Assembly: GCF_007856155.1 (NCBI RefSeq)
Contig: NZ_CP042266.1
Span: 1,922,001-1,986,000 of the forward strand
Source: Streptomyces qinzhouensis
GTDB lineage: Bacteria; Actinomycetota; Actinomycetes; Streptomycetales; Streptomycetaceae
DNA length: 64,000 nt
Direction: 5' to 3'
Shown here: positions 50,907 to 58,966 of the stretch, piece after piece
How positions within the stretch are numbered: position 1 is the first letter of the stretch
How the letters are laid out: each line of letters starts with the position of its first letter
Made by a program: the position numbers and the translations under genes
The notes under the pieces: generated by a model
The model's input: the letters and a program-made list of their open reading frames with translations, nothing else
What the model was told of the DNA's origin: nothing
The model's database searches: none

Positions 50907-52461
50907 TCCGCCAGGGACGGCACAGCAGCAGGAAGGACGCGACCGCCGCCAGCCCGCAGCCGAGCTGGACGACGGCCATCGGGACCGCCGTGTCCTCGCC
51001 CGCGAGGCCCACCAGCGGGGAGGCCGCCGCGCCCATCAGAAACCCGGACGTGCCGATCAGCGCGGAGGCGGAGCCCGCCGCGTGCGGGGTGCGGTTCAGG
51101 GCCAGGGCATTGGTGTTCGGCATGGTCAGGCCCTGGGCGGCCATCAGCACGAACAGTCCGGCGGCCACCCCCACCAGACCCGGTTCACCGAGGGCACCGG
51201 TCGTCATCACGGTCAGCGCCACCGATGCGAGCACGATCACCACAAGACCGCAGACCAGCGCCTTGTCCAGGCTGACCCGGCCCACGAGCAGCCGGCCGTT
51301 GATCTGGCCGACCGCGATCAGACCGATGGAGTTGAGGCCGAAGAGCAGGCTGAAGGTCTGCGGCGACGCGCCGTAGATCTCCTGGACCACGAAGGGGGAC
51401 GCGGCGATGTAGGCGAACAGCGCGGCGAAGGAGAACGCGCCGGTGAGCACGTACCCCGTGAACACCCGGTCGCCGAGCAGCCCGCGCATCGTCCGCAGGG
51501 ACTCGCCGACGCCGCCCGCCCGGCGCGCCTCGCGCGGCAGTGTCTCCGGCAGCCATTTCAGGATCACCAGGGTCAGTACGGCTCCGACGCCGGTGAGGAC
51601 CAGGAAGATGCCCCGCCAGTCGGTGAAGCGGAGCACCTGGCCGCCGATCAGCGGCGCGACGACCGGGGCGACACCCGAGATCAGCATCAGGGTGGAGAAG
51701 AAGCGGGCCATCGCCACGCCCTCGTACAGATCGCGGACCACGGCGCGGGCGATCACGATGCCCGCGGCTCCCGCGAGCCCCTGGACCAGCCGCAGGGCGA
51801 TCAGGGCCCCGGCGCTCGGGGCGAGGGCGCACAGGGCGGTGGCGATGACATAGACCACCATCCCGGTCAGCAGCGGACCCCGGCGCCCCCAGCGGTCGCT
51901 GAGCGGCCCGGCGACGAGCTGTCCGAGGGCGAGACCGGCGATACAGGTGGTGAGGGTGAGCTGAATCGTCGCGGCGGGTGCCGAGAGGGAGTCCGTCACG
52001 GCCGGCAGCGCGGGCAGGTACATGTCCATGGAGAGCGGCGGCAGCGCGGCCATCCCGCCCAGGACGAGAGTGACGAGCAGCCCGGCCCGGCGGGCCGGGG
52101 GGACGGCGGACGCGGGCGTCGCGGACACGGGCGTCGCGGACACGGGCGTCGCGGACACGGGCGCGGGGGGCGCAGGGGGCGCGGGGGCGGCGAACCCCGC
52201 GGGGCCGGGCGCCGCGGGGCCGGGGAGGGAAGCCGCGGGCCCCGGGCCGGGCGCCGCGGGGCCGGGGACGGAGACGCCGGGCGCGGCGGATACCGCGGGC
52301 GCGGGGGCCGCCGGGCCGGCCGGGACGGGGCCGCCCGGCGATCCCGTTCCGGCGGCGCCGGGGGCGGCCGGGGGCGGCCCGGCCGTGATGTCGGGGGCGT
52401 CCGTACGCCCCTGGGATATATGCCCGGACCCGTCCACCGGGCCGCCCGTCCGCTCGGCCAT
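50890..52461 (-). CDS. Bcr/CflA-type MFS drug exporter with long low-complexity head
   Basis: The product is 523 residues from ATG 52461, which has GGGGAGGG at good spacing; two in-frame ATGs (52476, 52491) lie upstream. The first ~115 residues are Ala/Pro/Gly repeats with no domain. Twelve helices follow. The Bcr signatures are clear: PPLSMDMYLPALP, GQLVAGPLSDRWGRRGPLL, and ARAVVRDLYEG. Family members export bicyclomycin, chloramphenicol, sulfonamides or other drugs. The substrate here is unknown. An inverted repeat lies in the promoter region. Confidence 0.9.
   Translation of the reverse strand: MAERTGGPVDGSGHISQGRTDAPDITAGPPPAAPGAAGTGSPGGPVPAGPAAPAPAVSAAPGVSVPGPAAPGPGPAASLPGPAAPGPAGFAAPAPPAPPAPVSATPVSATPVSATPASAVPPARRAGLLVTLVLGGMAALPPLSMDMYLPALPAVTDSLSAPAATIQLTLTTCIAGLALGQLVAGPLSDRWGRRGPLLTGMVVYVIATALCALAPSAGALIALRLVQGLAGAAGIVIARAVVRDLYEGVAMARFFSTLMLISGVAPVVAPLIGGQVLRFTDWRGIFLVLTGVGAVLTLVILKWLPETLPREARRAGGVGESLRTMRGLLGDRVFTGYVLTGAFSFAALFAYIAASPFVVQEIYGASPQTFSLLFGLNSIGLIAVGQINGRLLVGRVSLDKALVCGLVVIVLASVALTVMTTGALGEPGLVGVAAGLFVLMAAQGLTMPNTNALALNRTPHAAGSASALIGTSGFLMGAAASPLVGLAGEDTAVPMAVVQLGCGLAAVASFLLLCRPWRTPARL
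52106..52165 (-). repeat. Four 15-bp repeats inside the MFS N-terminus
   Basis: The 15-mer gcggacacgggcgtc is tandemly repeated four times (52106, 52121, 52136, 52151; first and last with small changes) and encodes a Ser-Ala-Thr-Pro-Val repeat in the low-complexity head. Confidence 0.85.
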
Positions 52462-52483
52462 CGCCGCCCTCCCCATCGTTGAA

Positions 52484-52505
52484 TGCTGCACCTATATTGG
52501 CAGCA
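52484..52505 (-). promoter_or_regulatory. Inverted repeat upstream of the Bcr/CflA gene
   Basis: TGCTGC (52484-52489) and GCAGCA (52500-52505) flank ten AT-rich bases (cctatattg-like) that include a -10-like element. It is 23 bases upstream of the exporter start, and repression of the exporter is plausible. Confidence 0.45.
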
Positions 52506-52528
52506 CTCGGGCCGCCCGGGGTCCCTTC

Positions 52529-54217
52529 TCAGACCGGCCGGAGGCCCGGGCTGCCCGCGATCATCAGCAGGGAACCCGCCGTCAGTACGGACGCGCCCGG
52601 GACGGTCACGGCGGGTACCGCCCGGAAGTCCGCGCGGGCCGTGTGCTCGCGCAGGGTCAGGACCGTGTAGCCGCGCCGTCCGTCGTAGAACCGCAGATGG
52701 GGATTGGCCTCGAAGAGCCGGGACCAGTTCGCAGGCTGGGCGGTGCCGTTGCGGCCGCTGCTGATCGACGTGGTGGCGATCTCGGCGCCGACGGTCCGGG
52801 CGGCCGGATCGTCCCAGTCCTGTTTGAGGTCGAAGCCGTACGCCACATGCACATCACCGGTGAGGACGACCAGATTGCGGATCCCGGCGGCCTCGGCACC
52901 CGCCAGCACCCGGGCGCGGGCGGCCGGATAACCGTCCCAGGAATCCATGCTCAGCTTGTGGCCCGGGCCCGGCACATCGCGCCGCCGGGCGAAGGTGACC
53001 TGCTGCGGCAGCAGATTCCAGCGGGCGGTGGAGGAGTGCCAGCCGTCGATGAGCCACCGCTCCTGACCGGCGCCGAGCATGGTGCGCCGGATGGCCTCGG
53101 ACTTGGGGCCCGGCCGCTGCCAGCCGTCGCCGTACGCCTGGTCGGAGCGGTACTGGCGGGTGTCGAGCACATCGAACTGGGCGAGCCGCCCGAAGTGCAG
53201 TCTGCGGTAGAGCCGCATATCCGGGCCCTTGGGGCGCTGCGGCAGCCGCAGGGGCTGATTCTCCCAGTACGCGCGGTACGCGGCGGCCCGGCGCAGCAGG
53301 AAGTCCTCGGGCCGGACGTCGTTCTCGGGCTTGCGGCCCGCGTAGTTGTTCTCGGTCTCGTGGTCGTCCCAGGTCAGGACGAAGGGGTGGGCGGCGTGCG
53401 CGGCCCGCAGATCGGGATCCGACTTGTAGAGGCCGTAGCGGAGCCGGTATTCGGCGAGGGTACGGGTCTCCCGGTCGAAGCGCCCTGGAAGTTTGCGGTC
53501 GCGGTAGGCGCGGGCGCCGCCGCCGGCGCCGACGGGGTACTCGTACAGATAGTCGCCGAGGTGGAGGACCGCGTCGAGGTCCTCCTCGGCGAGATGGGCG
53601 TGGGCGGTGAAGTAGCCGTCGTGGTAGGCCTGGCAGGAGGCCAGGGCGACCCGCAGCTCCCGGACCCGGGCGCCCGGATCCGGGGCGGTGCGGGTCCGGC
53701 CCACGGGGCTGATCCACTTCCCGGTGCGGAAACGGTAGAAGTAGACGCGGGCGGGCTCGAGGCCGGTGACCTCCACATGGAGGCTGTGATCGAACTCGGG
53801 GTGCGCGGTGGCCGATCCGCGCCGGGCGATCCGGGCGAAGCGGTCGTCCTCGGCGACCTCCCAGTCGACGGCGAAGCTGCCGCGCGGCAGTCCGCTCCCC
53901 GTTTCGTACGGGCGCGGCGCGAGGCGGGTCCACAGCAGGACGGAGCCGGGCAGCGGGTCACCGGACGCGACGCCGAGCGTGAACGGATCGCGTTTGATCC
54001 GGGCCGGGTCCAGCGCGGCGGCATGGGCGCTGCCGGGCAGGCCGGTGGCGAAGGCGAGGACGGCGGCGGCCCCGGCACTGGTGAGGAGGGTACGGCGGCC
54101 GACCCCCGGCCGGTCGCCGGTGCCGGGGGTTTCGGGCCCGGCGGGGTGACGGCGGAGGAGGTGCCGGGCGGCGGCCCGGAGTTCGGCGGGGTGCGCGGGG
54201 CTGGACGGTCTGCTCAA
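52529..54217 (-). CDS. phoD: PhoD-family alkaline phosphatase/phosphodiesterase, Tat-exported
   Basis: The enzyme is 562 residues from TTG 54217, with GGAGG seven bases upstream; the frame is open to 54349. A twin-arginine signal GVGRRTLLTSAGAAAVLAFA leads it out of the cell. PhoD releases phosphate from phosphodiesters and monoesters using calcium and iron. The catalytic blocks are visible: ALASCQAYHDGYFTA, LHLGDYLYEYP, TWDDHETENNYAG and LTGDVHVAYG. The usual trigger is phosphate starvation, but I could not identify a PHO box by eye. An N-terminal PhoD_N domain lies at ~70-165. Confidence 0.94.
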   Translation of the reverse strand: MSRPSSPAHPAELRAAARHLLRRHPAGPETPGTGDRPGVGRRTLLTSAGAAAVLAFATGLPGSAHAAALDPARIKRDPFTLGVASGDPLPGSVLLWTRLAPRPYETGSGLPRGSFAVDWEVAEDDRFARIARRGSATAHPEFDHSLHVEVTGLEPARVYFYRFRTGKWISPVGRTRTAPDPGARVRELRVALASCQAYHDGYFTAHAHLAEEDLDAVLHLGDYLYEYPVGAGGGARAYRDRKLPGRFDRETRTLAEYRLRYGLYKSDPDLRAAHAAHPFVLTWDDHETENNYAGRKPENDVRPEDFLLRRAAAYRAYWENQPLRLPQRPKGPDMRLYRRLHFGRLAQFDVLDTRQYRSDQAYGDGWQRPGPKSEAIRRTMLGAGQERWLIDGWHSSTARWNLLPQQVTFARRRDVPGPGHKLSMDSWDGYPAARARVLAGAEAAGIRNLVVLTGDVHVAYGFDLKQDWDDPAARTVGAEIATTSISSGRNGTAQPANWSRLFEANPHLRFYDGRRGYTVLTLREHTARADFRAVPAVTVPGASVLTAGSLLMIAGSPGLRPV

Positions 54218-54296
54218 CGGGCTGCCTCCGGTCGTCGGCGGGACCGCCCGGTGCCACGCCGGTCGTATCCGCCCGGGGCGGCTACGCTGCTCGGCC

Positions 54297-54689
54297 GTGA
54301 ACCCTCGGCGGTCCGGGATCGCGGTGGTGACAGGGGTGGGTCCGGGCATCGGCCGGAGCGTCGCGGTGGGGCCGGCCGGAGCGGGCCGGCCGGTCGTGGC
54401 TGCGGGCCGGCGGCCGGACGGGGGTCAGCCGACAGCGTCGCTGACGGACGGCGATGTACGGTGCGTGCCCACGGATGTAACCTCACCGACCGATGTGACC
54501 ATGCTTTTTGATCGGGTTGTGGCGGATTTTGACCGTGTCGACCCGCTGTTCAACAACGCGGGTGCCTTCGGACCCCCCGGAGCGCCCTTTCCCGAACTCT
54601 CGTACGAGGACTGGCGCGGATCGTCGACACCCATCCGAACGGCGCGTTACGCCGTGCCCGGGCGGCCTCCGTACTCCGGGCGCGGCTGA
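54297..54689 (+). pseudogene. Frameshifted and truncated short-chain dehydrogenase/reductase
   Basis: The open frame begins GIAVVTGVGPGIGRSVAVG with the SDR TGxxxGIG nucleotide site, and NNAG is intact in VDPLFNNAGAF. After SYEDW (~54615) the frame breaks: one frame over, the SDR-like segment IVDTHPNGALRRARAA continues at ~54620-54665. One missing base explains this. The active-site Tyr-x-x-x-Lys region and the rest of the fold are absent, as the MazG-like gene begins only ~70 bases later. I call it a decayed gene. The 5' end (ATG 54297, weak RBS) is plausible. Confidence 0.78.
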
Positions 54690-54736
54690 GGGAGTCCGGG
54701 GACACGACGGCCGGGCGCCGTGGGAGGCTGCCCCTC

Positions 54737-55195
54737 ATGGACGACGCCACCATCTGGCCCACGGTCGACAGGCTGCGCATCTGGCTGGACGCCGCCTGCG
54801 ACCGGCCGGCGGAGCAGGAACTGCTGCTGCGCGTACTGAAACTCGCCGAGGAGGTCGGGGAGACGGCGCAGGCCGTCATCGGGGCCTCCGGCCAGAATCC
54901 GCGCAAGGGACACTCCCACACCTGGCGCGATGTGGAATCCGAACTGTGCGATGTCGTCCTCACCGCGATGGTCGCGCTGCGGACGCTGACCCCGGACGCG
55001 GAACGGATCTTCGCGGAGCATGTACGGAAGGTGGCCGAGCGGTCCCTGAGCCCGGCGCCCGGCACCTCACCGGCACCGACACCGACACCTGCCGCGACAC
55101 TCGACACCCCACCGGCACCGGAGCCTGCCGCGACACTCGGCACCTCACCGGAACCCGAACCGGAACCGGAACCGGGGCCCGCCGTCTCCGGCTGA
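54737..55195 (+). CDS. MazG-like nucleotide pyrophosphohydrolase
   Basis: The protein is 152 residues. Its N-terminal ~95 residues form the all-alpha NTP pyrophosphohydrolase fold, with the metal-binding Glu pair in KLAEEVGETAQAVIG (~35) and acidic ESELCDVVLTAMVAL (~70). MazG-type enzymes hydrolyse nucleoside triphosphates to monophosphates and affect (p)ppGpp or aberrant nucleotide pools. The C-terminal ~50 residues are Pro/Thr/Glu repeats and probably disordered. ATG 54737 is used. It is convergent with the PfkB-TIR pair. Confidence 0.85.
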   Translation: MDDATIWPTVDRLRIWLDAACDRPAEQELLLRVLKLAEEVGETAQAVIGASGQNPRKGHSHTWRDVESELCDVVLTAMVALRTLTPDAERIFAEHVRKVAERSLSPAPGTSPAPTPTPAATLDTPPAPEPAATLGTSPEPEPEPEPGPAVSG

Positions 55196-55198
55196 CCC

Positions 55199-55251
55199 GC
55201 GCCTGCCGGACCCGGCCGGCCATCCGCGGCCCGGCCCGGCCCGGCAGGCGC
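55199..55251. terminator. Hairpin between MazG-like and PfkB-TIR genes
   Basis: Eleven-base arms (55199-55209, 55241-55251) lie in the 58-bp convergent spacer with a GC-rich 31-base loop. A plausible shared terminator. Confidence 0.5.
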
Positions 55252-55253
55252 CG

Positions 55254-56990
55254 TCACACGTAGGTGAAGCCGGATTCCCGCATGGCCCGGTCCAGATGCC
55301 AGAACGCCTTGTCCACCGCGTGCCGCGGAAAGGTCGCCGTCCGGGCCGTCGACTCGTCGGGCAGTGAGGGGCAGCCCTCCTCGGCCAGCACCAGCACCCG
55401 GTCGAAGCCGTGCCGCCCCTGGAAGAGCCCGATCTCGTGGATCACGTTCTGGCGGGCGATCCGCAGCCCCTCCTCGGTGGTGTCCTCCGCGGTCATCACA
55501 CAGATCGCGAACGTGCACCGCTGGAGATACTCCTGAAGGGCCTCGGTGACCGGCCTGCTGCCCCACGAGTTGGACTCGAACGAGTACACCGGCAGCCCGA
55601 AGCGCTGTTCGACGAACGCCTTCACGGCCAGCCAGTCCGGATCGCGGCCATGGGCGATGAACACACCCCCGGGCTCGGTCTCCGCGCCCGCGGGCCGGGT
55701 CCCGGCCAGTGAACCGATGAAGTCGGCGGTGACCTTGGCCAGCTGGGCATGGCCATGGCTGCCGACATACCGGAGCTTGTGACGGGCCAGGGTCATACCG
55801 AGCAGCGACCCCAGTTCGATCTGGAGCCGGTCGCCCGCGAGGACCGCCAGCAGACCCGCGGCGAACACATCGCCCGCGCCCGTCGCGTCCTCGATCTCGT
55901 TGTCGTCCAGGACGAGCTGAGGATAGAACTCGTCGAACATCTTGCTGCCGTCGTGCCGCCACACATGAATGCCGGAACGCCGTTTGACCAGGAGCTGCGC
56001 CCGGTCGCCGGACAGCTTGCGCAGGATCCGGGCGGCGGCGTCCTCGTCGGCGCTCCCGCCGGTGCCCGGGCCGGCGGCACCGTCGTCGCCCGGGGCGCCC
56101 AGCTCCCGGAACTCCCGGTGGTTCAGCAGCAGATAGTCGGCGAGGGCGACGATCCCCGCGACCGGACCGGTCGCGTCTCCGGCCCACACATGCCCGGGGT
56201 CGAAACTGATCAGCGTCGCCGGACTGGCCCGCTTCACCGCCCGCAGCAGGTCGAGGAGCCGGTGCGGGGTGTCCGGGTCGAGGAAGCTCGTGACGTGCAC
56301 GATCCGTGCGCTCGCCAGATAGGCGACCAGCGGTTCGAACGAGCGCTCCAGATGGGCGGCCATGGTGGTGTTCGCGCCCGCGTGGGTCAGCAGGGTGCGC
56401 TCGCCGTCCTCGGTGAAGGAGAAGCAGACCCCGCACAGCTGTCCGTCGTCCTCGGCCACGAAACGGTGGTCGATGCCGTCGGCGCGCAGTTGCTGGACCG
56501 CGCTCAGCCCCGGCCCCGGCACCCGGCCCGCGACCCCGACATAGCCGAGCCGGAGGTCCAGCTGGAGATGGGCGAGGGTGTGCAGGGCGTTGTAGGCGGA
56601 ACCACCGAGCGAGGTCCGCAGCCGGGAGGTGTCGGCCGCCTCCAGCGCCGCGTACACGATGTCCTCGTCGACGGCCGCCTCGGTGCCCCACTCGGGGGCG
56701 GGCCGCCCCTCGGGCAGCAGATTGGCGATCCGCCGGATCAGCTTGAGCCGCGGCGGCCCTTCGGCACCGCCCGCCGGGCTCTGGTGGTCCGCGCTGTGGA
56801 TGTAATCGAGGTTGAGGGCGCCGATACCGACGACGTCGTACGCGAAGCCGGAGCCTCCGTAGGAACGTTCACCGGAACCCCGACCGCCACTCCCACCACT
56901 CCCGTCCTGCCCGCCAGGCCCGTCCCGCCCGTCACTCCCGTCACGCCCGTCGTGCGACGCCTCACGCTCATCACGCCGGTCACCGGTCAT
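55254..56990 (-). CDS. PfkB-family kinase fused to TIR-like nucleotide-binding domain (copy B)
   Basis: The product is 578 residues from ATG 56990 (GGGGAGG seven bases upstream). A ~45-residue Gly/Asp-rich head precedes a PfkB (ribokinase/adenosine-kinase) domain: VVGIGALNLDYIHS (~55), the glycine site SLGGSAYNALHTL, NxxE in LLLNHREFRE, and the catalytic EDATGAGDVFAAGLLA (~366). A C-terminal domain (~438-578) follows. It has the PF10137-type TIR-like signature FIAHGRDPDWLAVKAFVEQ (~441), AICVMTAEDTTEEG, and ARQNVIHEIGLFQGRHGF (~513), with RVLVLAEEGCPSLP after it. TIR-like domains of this kind degrade or bind NAD/nucleotides in CBASS/Pycsar-type immunity. The fusion to PfkB is unfamiliar to me. 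It overlaps copy A by 11 bases. Confidence 0.85.
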   Translation of the reverse strand: MTGDRRDEREASHDGRDGSDGRDGPGGQDGSGGSGGRGSGERSYGGSGFAYDVVGIGALNLDYIHSADHQSPAGGAEGPPRLKLIRRIANLLPEGRPAPEWGTEAAVDEDIVYAALEAADTSRLRTSLGGSAYNALHTLAHLQLDLRLGYVGVAGRVPGPGLSAVQQLRADGIDHRFVAEDDGQLCGVCFSFTEDGERTLLTHAGANTTMAAHLERSFEPLVAYLASARIVHVTSFLDPDTPHRLLDLLRAVKRASPATLISFDPGHVWAGDATGPVAGIVALADYLLLNHREFRELGAPGDDGAAGPGTGGSADEDAAARILRKLSGDRAQLLVKRRSGIHVWRHDGSKMFDEFYPQLVLDDNEIEDATGAGDVFAAGLLAVLAGDRLQIELGSLLGMTLARHKLRYVGSHGHAQLAKVTADFIGSLAGTRPAGAETEPGGVFIAHGRDPDWLAVKAFVEQRFGLPVYSFESNSWGSRPVTEALQEYLQRCTFAICVMTAEDTTEEGLRIARQNVIHEIGLFQGRHGFDRVLVLAEEGCPSLPDESTARTATFPRHAVDKAFWHLDRAMRESGFTYV

Positions 56991-58653
56991 GCAACTGCCT
57001 CCCCTGGAGAAACCCTTCCCTCGCCAGCATCCTTTCCAGTTCCCAGAAGACCGACTCGACCCGGCCCGGCGGAAAGTCGAGACGGATCAGCCCCGCGATA
57101 TTGGACGGGGCCTCGCAGCCCTCCTCGGTCAGCAGCGCGACCCGCCCGAAGCCGTAACACCCCTGGAAGAGACCGACCTGATGAACCAGCCGCTCCCCGA
57201 CCCGGCGGCTGCCGCCCGCCATCACCTGGGTCGCCGTCAGCACACAGACCGCGAAACCGCAGCGGGCCAGGCGTTCCTCCATCGCCGACCAGCCCGGCGG
57301 CCGGCCCGGCACCCGGCCGGTGCGCGGGCCGTCCGGCGGGAACCCGCCCGCCGGGGGCCCCTCCGCGGGCCGTGCGGGGCCGGGCAGCGGACGGTGCCCG
57401 TCGGCCGCGACGGCCGACAGGTCGATCCGGTCCACCCGTAGCGCCAGATCCTGGGTGAGGAACCGGTCGAGCCGGTCGCCGCCGCCGCGGCTGCCCTCGG
57501 AGGCCACCAGCACGGCCCGCGGACGGCTGCCCGGCCCGGCCGGGTCCTCCGGGGTCGTCAGCAGCCCGTCCCCGATCCGCGGCAGCCCGACCCCGGCGCC
57601 GGTGCCGCCGCGCCACCGTCCGGCGCGCTGCCGGGACAGATCGAGACCGAGCCGTGCGCCCAGTTCGACCTGGAGACGGCCCGAGGCGAGCGCGGCCAGT
57701 ACGGACGCGGCGAAGACGTCGCCCGCGCCCGTCGCATCCTCCACGGTGCCCTCCCGGATCCTGCGGCGCAGCCGGAAGCGCCGGGCCAGCAGCCCGCCGC
57801 CGGCCGTGCGGTAGGCCTCCACGGCGTCGTACCGCTTGGTGACGAAGAGCGTGGCCCGCGGCACCCGTTCGAGCACCCGGGAGGCCAGGACGTCATCGGA
57901 CTCCCCCACCGCGTAGCCGCCCAGCGCCTTCAGTTCGCGGTGGTTGACGAAGACGAGGTCCGAGAGGCCGAGCACGGCCTCCACCCCGGGGCTCGGATTC
58001 TGCGCCCAGTCGAATCCGGGGTCGAAGCTGATCCGCATCCCCGGGCCGCGCCGCTTCGCCTCGCCGAGGACATCGGCGAGGACCGCGGGCGTCCGGTCGT
58101 CGAGGAAGGAGGTCACATGCACGATCCTGGCCCCGGCGAGATATCCGGCGATCTCGTCGGCGTGCGCGGCGAGATGGTCGGCCATGGCGAAGTTGGCACC
58201 GGGATGGGTCAGCATGACGCGTTCGACGTCGTCGAGATAGGAGAGACAGACCCCGGCGGTCAGATCGGGGCGGCGCGCCACCCACTGCCGGTCGATGCCG
58301 AGTTCGTCCATCTGGCCGAGGAAAGAGAGTCCCGGTGTCTCTATCCGTCCGGCGACGCCGACGTAGCCGAGCCGGATGTCCAGCCGCAGTTGCGCCAGGG
58401 TGTAGACGGTCAGCCAGGCCGAGCCGCCGAGCGAGGCGTCGAGCGCGGCGCTGCCGAGCCGCTCGATGGCCTTGGCGACGGTCGTCTGGTCGACCGGTCC
58501 CTCCGTATTCCATTCGAACCGGGCCACCGACTCGTGGACCTGCTCCGCCGTGCGCCGGGAGAGCCCGGACGCGCTCGCGATGTAGTCCACGTTCAGGGCA
58601 CCCACGCCGATCACTTCCGGCGCCGCTGCCTGTCGCGCGCTTCCCCGTGTCAC
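56980..58653 (-). CDS. PfkB-family kinase fused to degenerate TIR-like domain (copy A)
   Basis: The product is 557 residues from GTG 58653 (AAGGGGG upstream; the frame is open to 58923 but is Arg/Pro-rich there). The PfkB part is intact: VIGVGALNVDYIAS, DASLGGSAWLTVYTLAQL, VFVNHRELKALGG and VEDATGAGDVFAAS (~306). The C-terminal ~180 residues align with copy B's TIR-like domain, but the leading HGRD site reads ASEGSRGG. The EIGLF segment reads LVHQVGLFQGCYGF (~489), so the Glu is Gln. A low-complexity insert (~400-440) interrupts it. It lies upstream of B with an 11-bp overlap, so the two are co-translated. It may be a regulatory pseudo-enzyme partner. Confidence 0.83.
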   Translation of the reverse strand: MTRGSARQAAAPEVIGVGALNVDYIASASGLSRRTAEQVHESVARFEWNTEGPVDQTTVAKAIERLGSAALDASLGGSAWLTVYTLAQLRLDIRLGYVGVAGRIETPGLSFLGQMDELGIDRQWVARRPDLTAGVCLSYLDDVERVMLTHPGANFAMADHLAAHADEIAGYLAGARIVHVTSFLDDRTPAVLADVLGEAKRRGPGMRISFDPGFDWAQNPSPGVEAVLGLSDLVFVNHRELKALGGYAVGESDDVLASRVLERVPRATLFVTKRYDAVEAYRTAGGGLLARRFRLRRRIREGTVEDATGAGDVFAASVLAALASGRLQVELGARLGLDLSRQRAGRWRGGTGAGVGLPRIGDGLLTTPEDPAGPGSRPRAVLVASEGSRGGGDRLDRFLTQDLALRVDRIDLSAVAADGHRPLPGPARPAEGPPAGGFPPDGPRTGRVPGRPPGWSAMEERLARCGFAVCVLTATQVMAGGSRRVGERLVHQVGLFQGCYGFGRVALLTEEGCEAPSNIAGLIRLDFPPGRVESVFWELERMLAREGFLQGRQLHDR

Positions 58654-58873
58654 TACCGCGCCCCCTTGGTACGCCGCCGGACTCCGGCCACGCCCCAAGG
58701 AAACCGGTCCGGGCCCGGCCCCGGCAAGCGGGCGGCGGACCGTCCGGTGAAGGAGGGGAGCCGGTGAAACAAGAGGGTGAAGGAGCCCTCCCGGGGGCTG
58801 AATCCTTCTGCGGGCCGTGGACCTCTTATGGGTGTACGGACGAACGGGCCGTACGGAACCGGAGGTACTCGTC
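58654..58873. other. Spacer upstream of copy A and of the microprotein
   Basis: This 220-bp divergent spacer is purine-rich on the plus strand (58745-58790). It should hold the promoters of the PfkB-TIR pair and of the sigma-factor unit. A short ORF on the plus strand here (58777 on) has no supporting domain. No clear known box is seen. Confidence 0.4.
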
Positions 58874-58966
58874 GTGATCACGGGAGCCGTCATCGGCGCG
58901 GCCGTCCTTGTCTGCGCCTGCACCGTCTTCTTCCTCCTGCGCCGCCGCGGGAGCGGACGTGGCTGA
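58874..58966 (+). CDS. 30-residue single-helix membrane microprotein
   Basis: GTG 58874 is preceded by GGAGGT at eight bases, a strong ribosome site. The peptide begins with a hydrophobic helix (ITGAVIGAAVLVCACTVFFLL) followed by RRRGSGRG, so it should insert with the basic tail in the cytosol. Its stop overlaps the sigma-factor GTG start by eight bases. It is too short for most gene callers. It may act on or with the sigma factor (inference). Confidence 0.62.
   Translation: MITGAVIGAAVLVCACTVFFLLRRRGSGRG

Noticed and set aside
58723..58878. A short plus-strand frame before the microprotein
   Set aside because: No domain and no clear partner; kept as spacer only.
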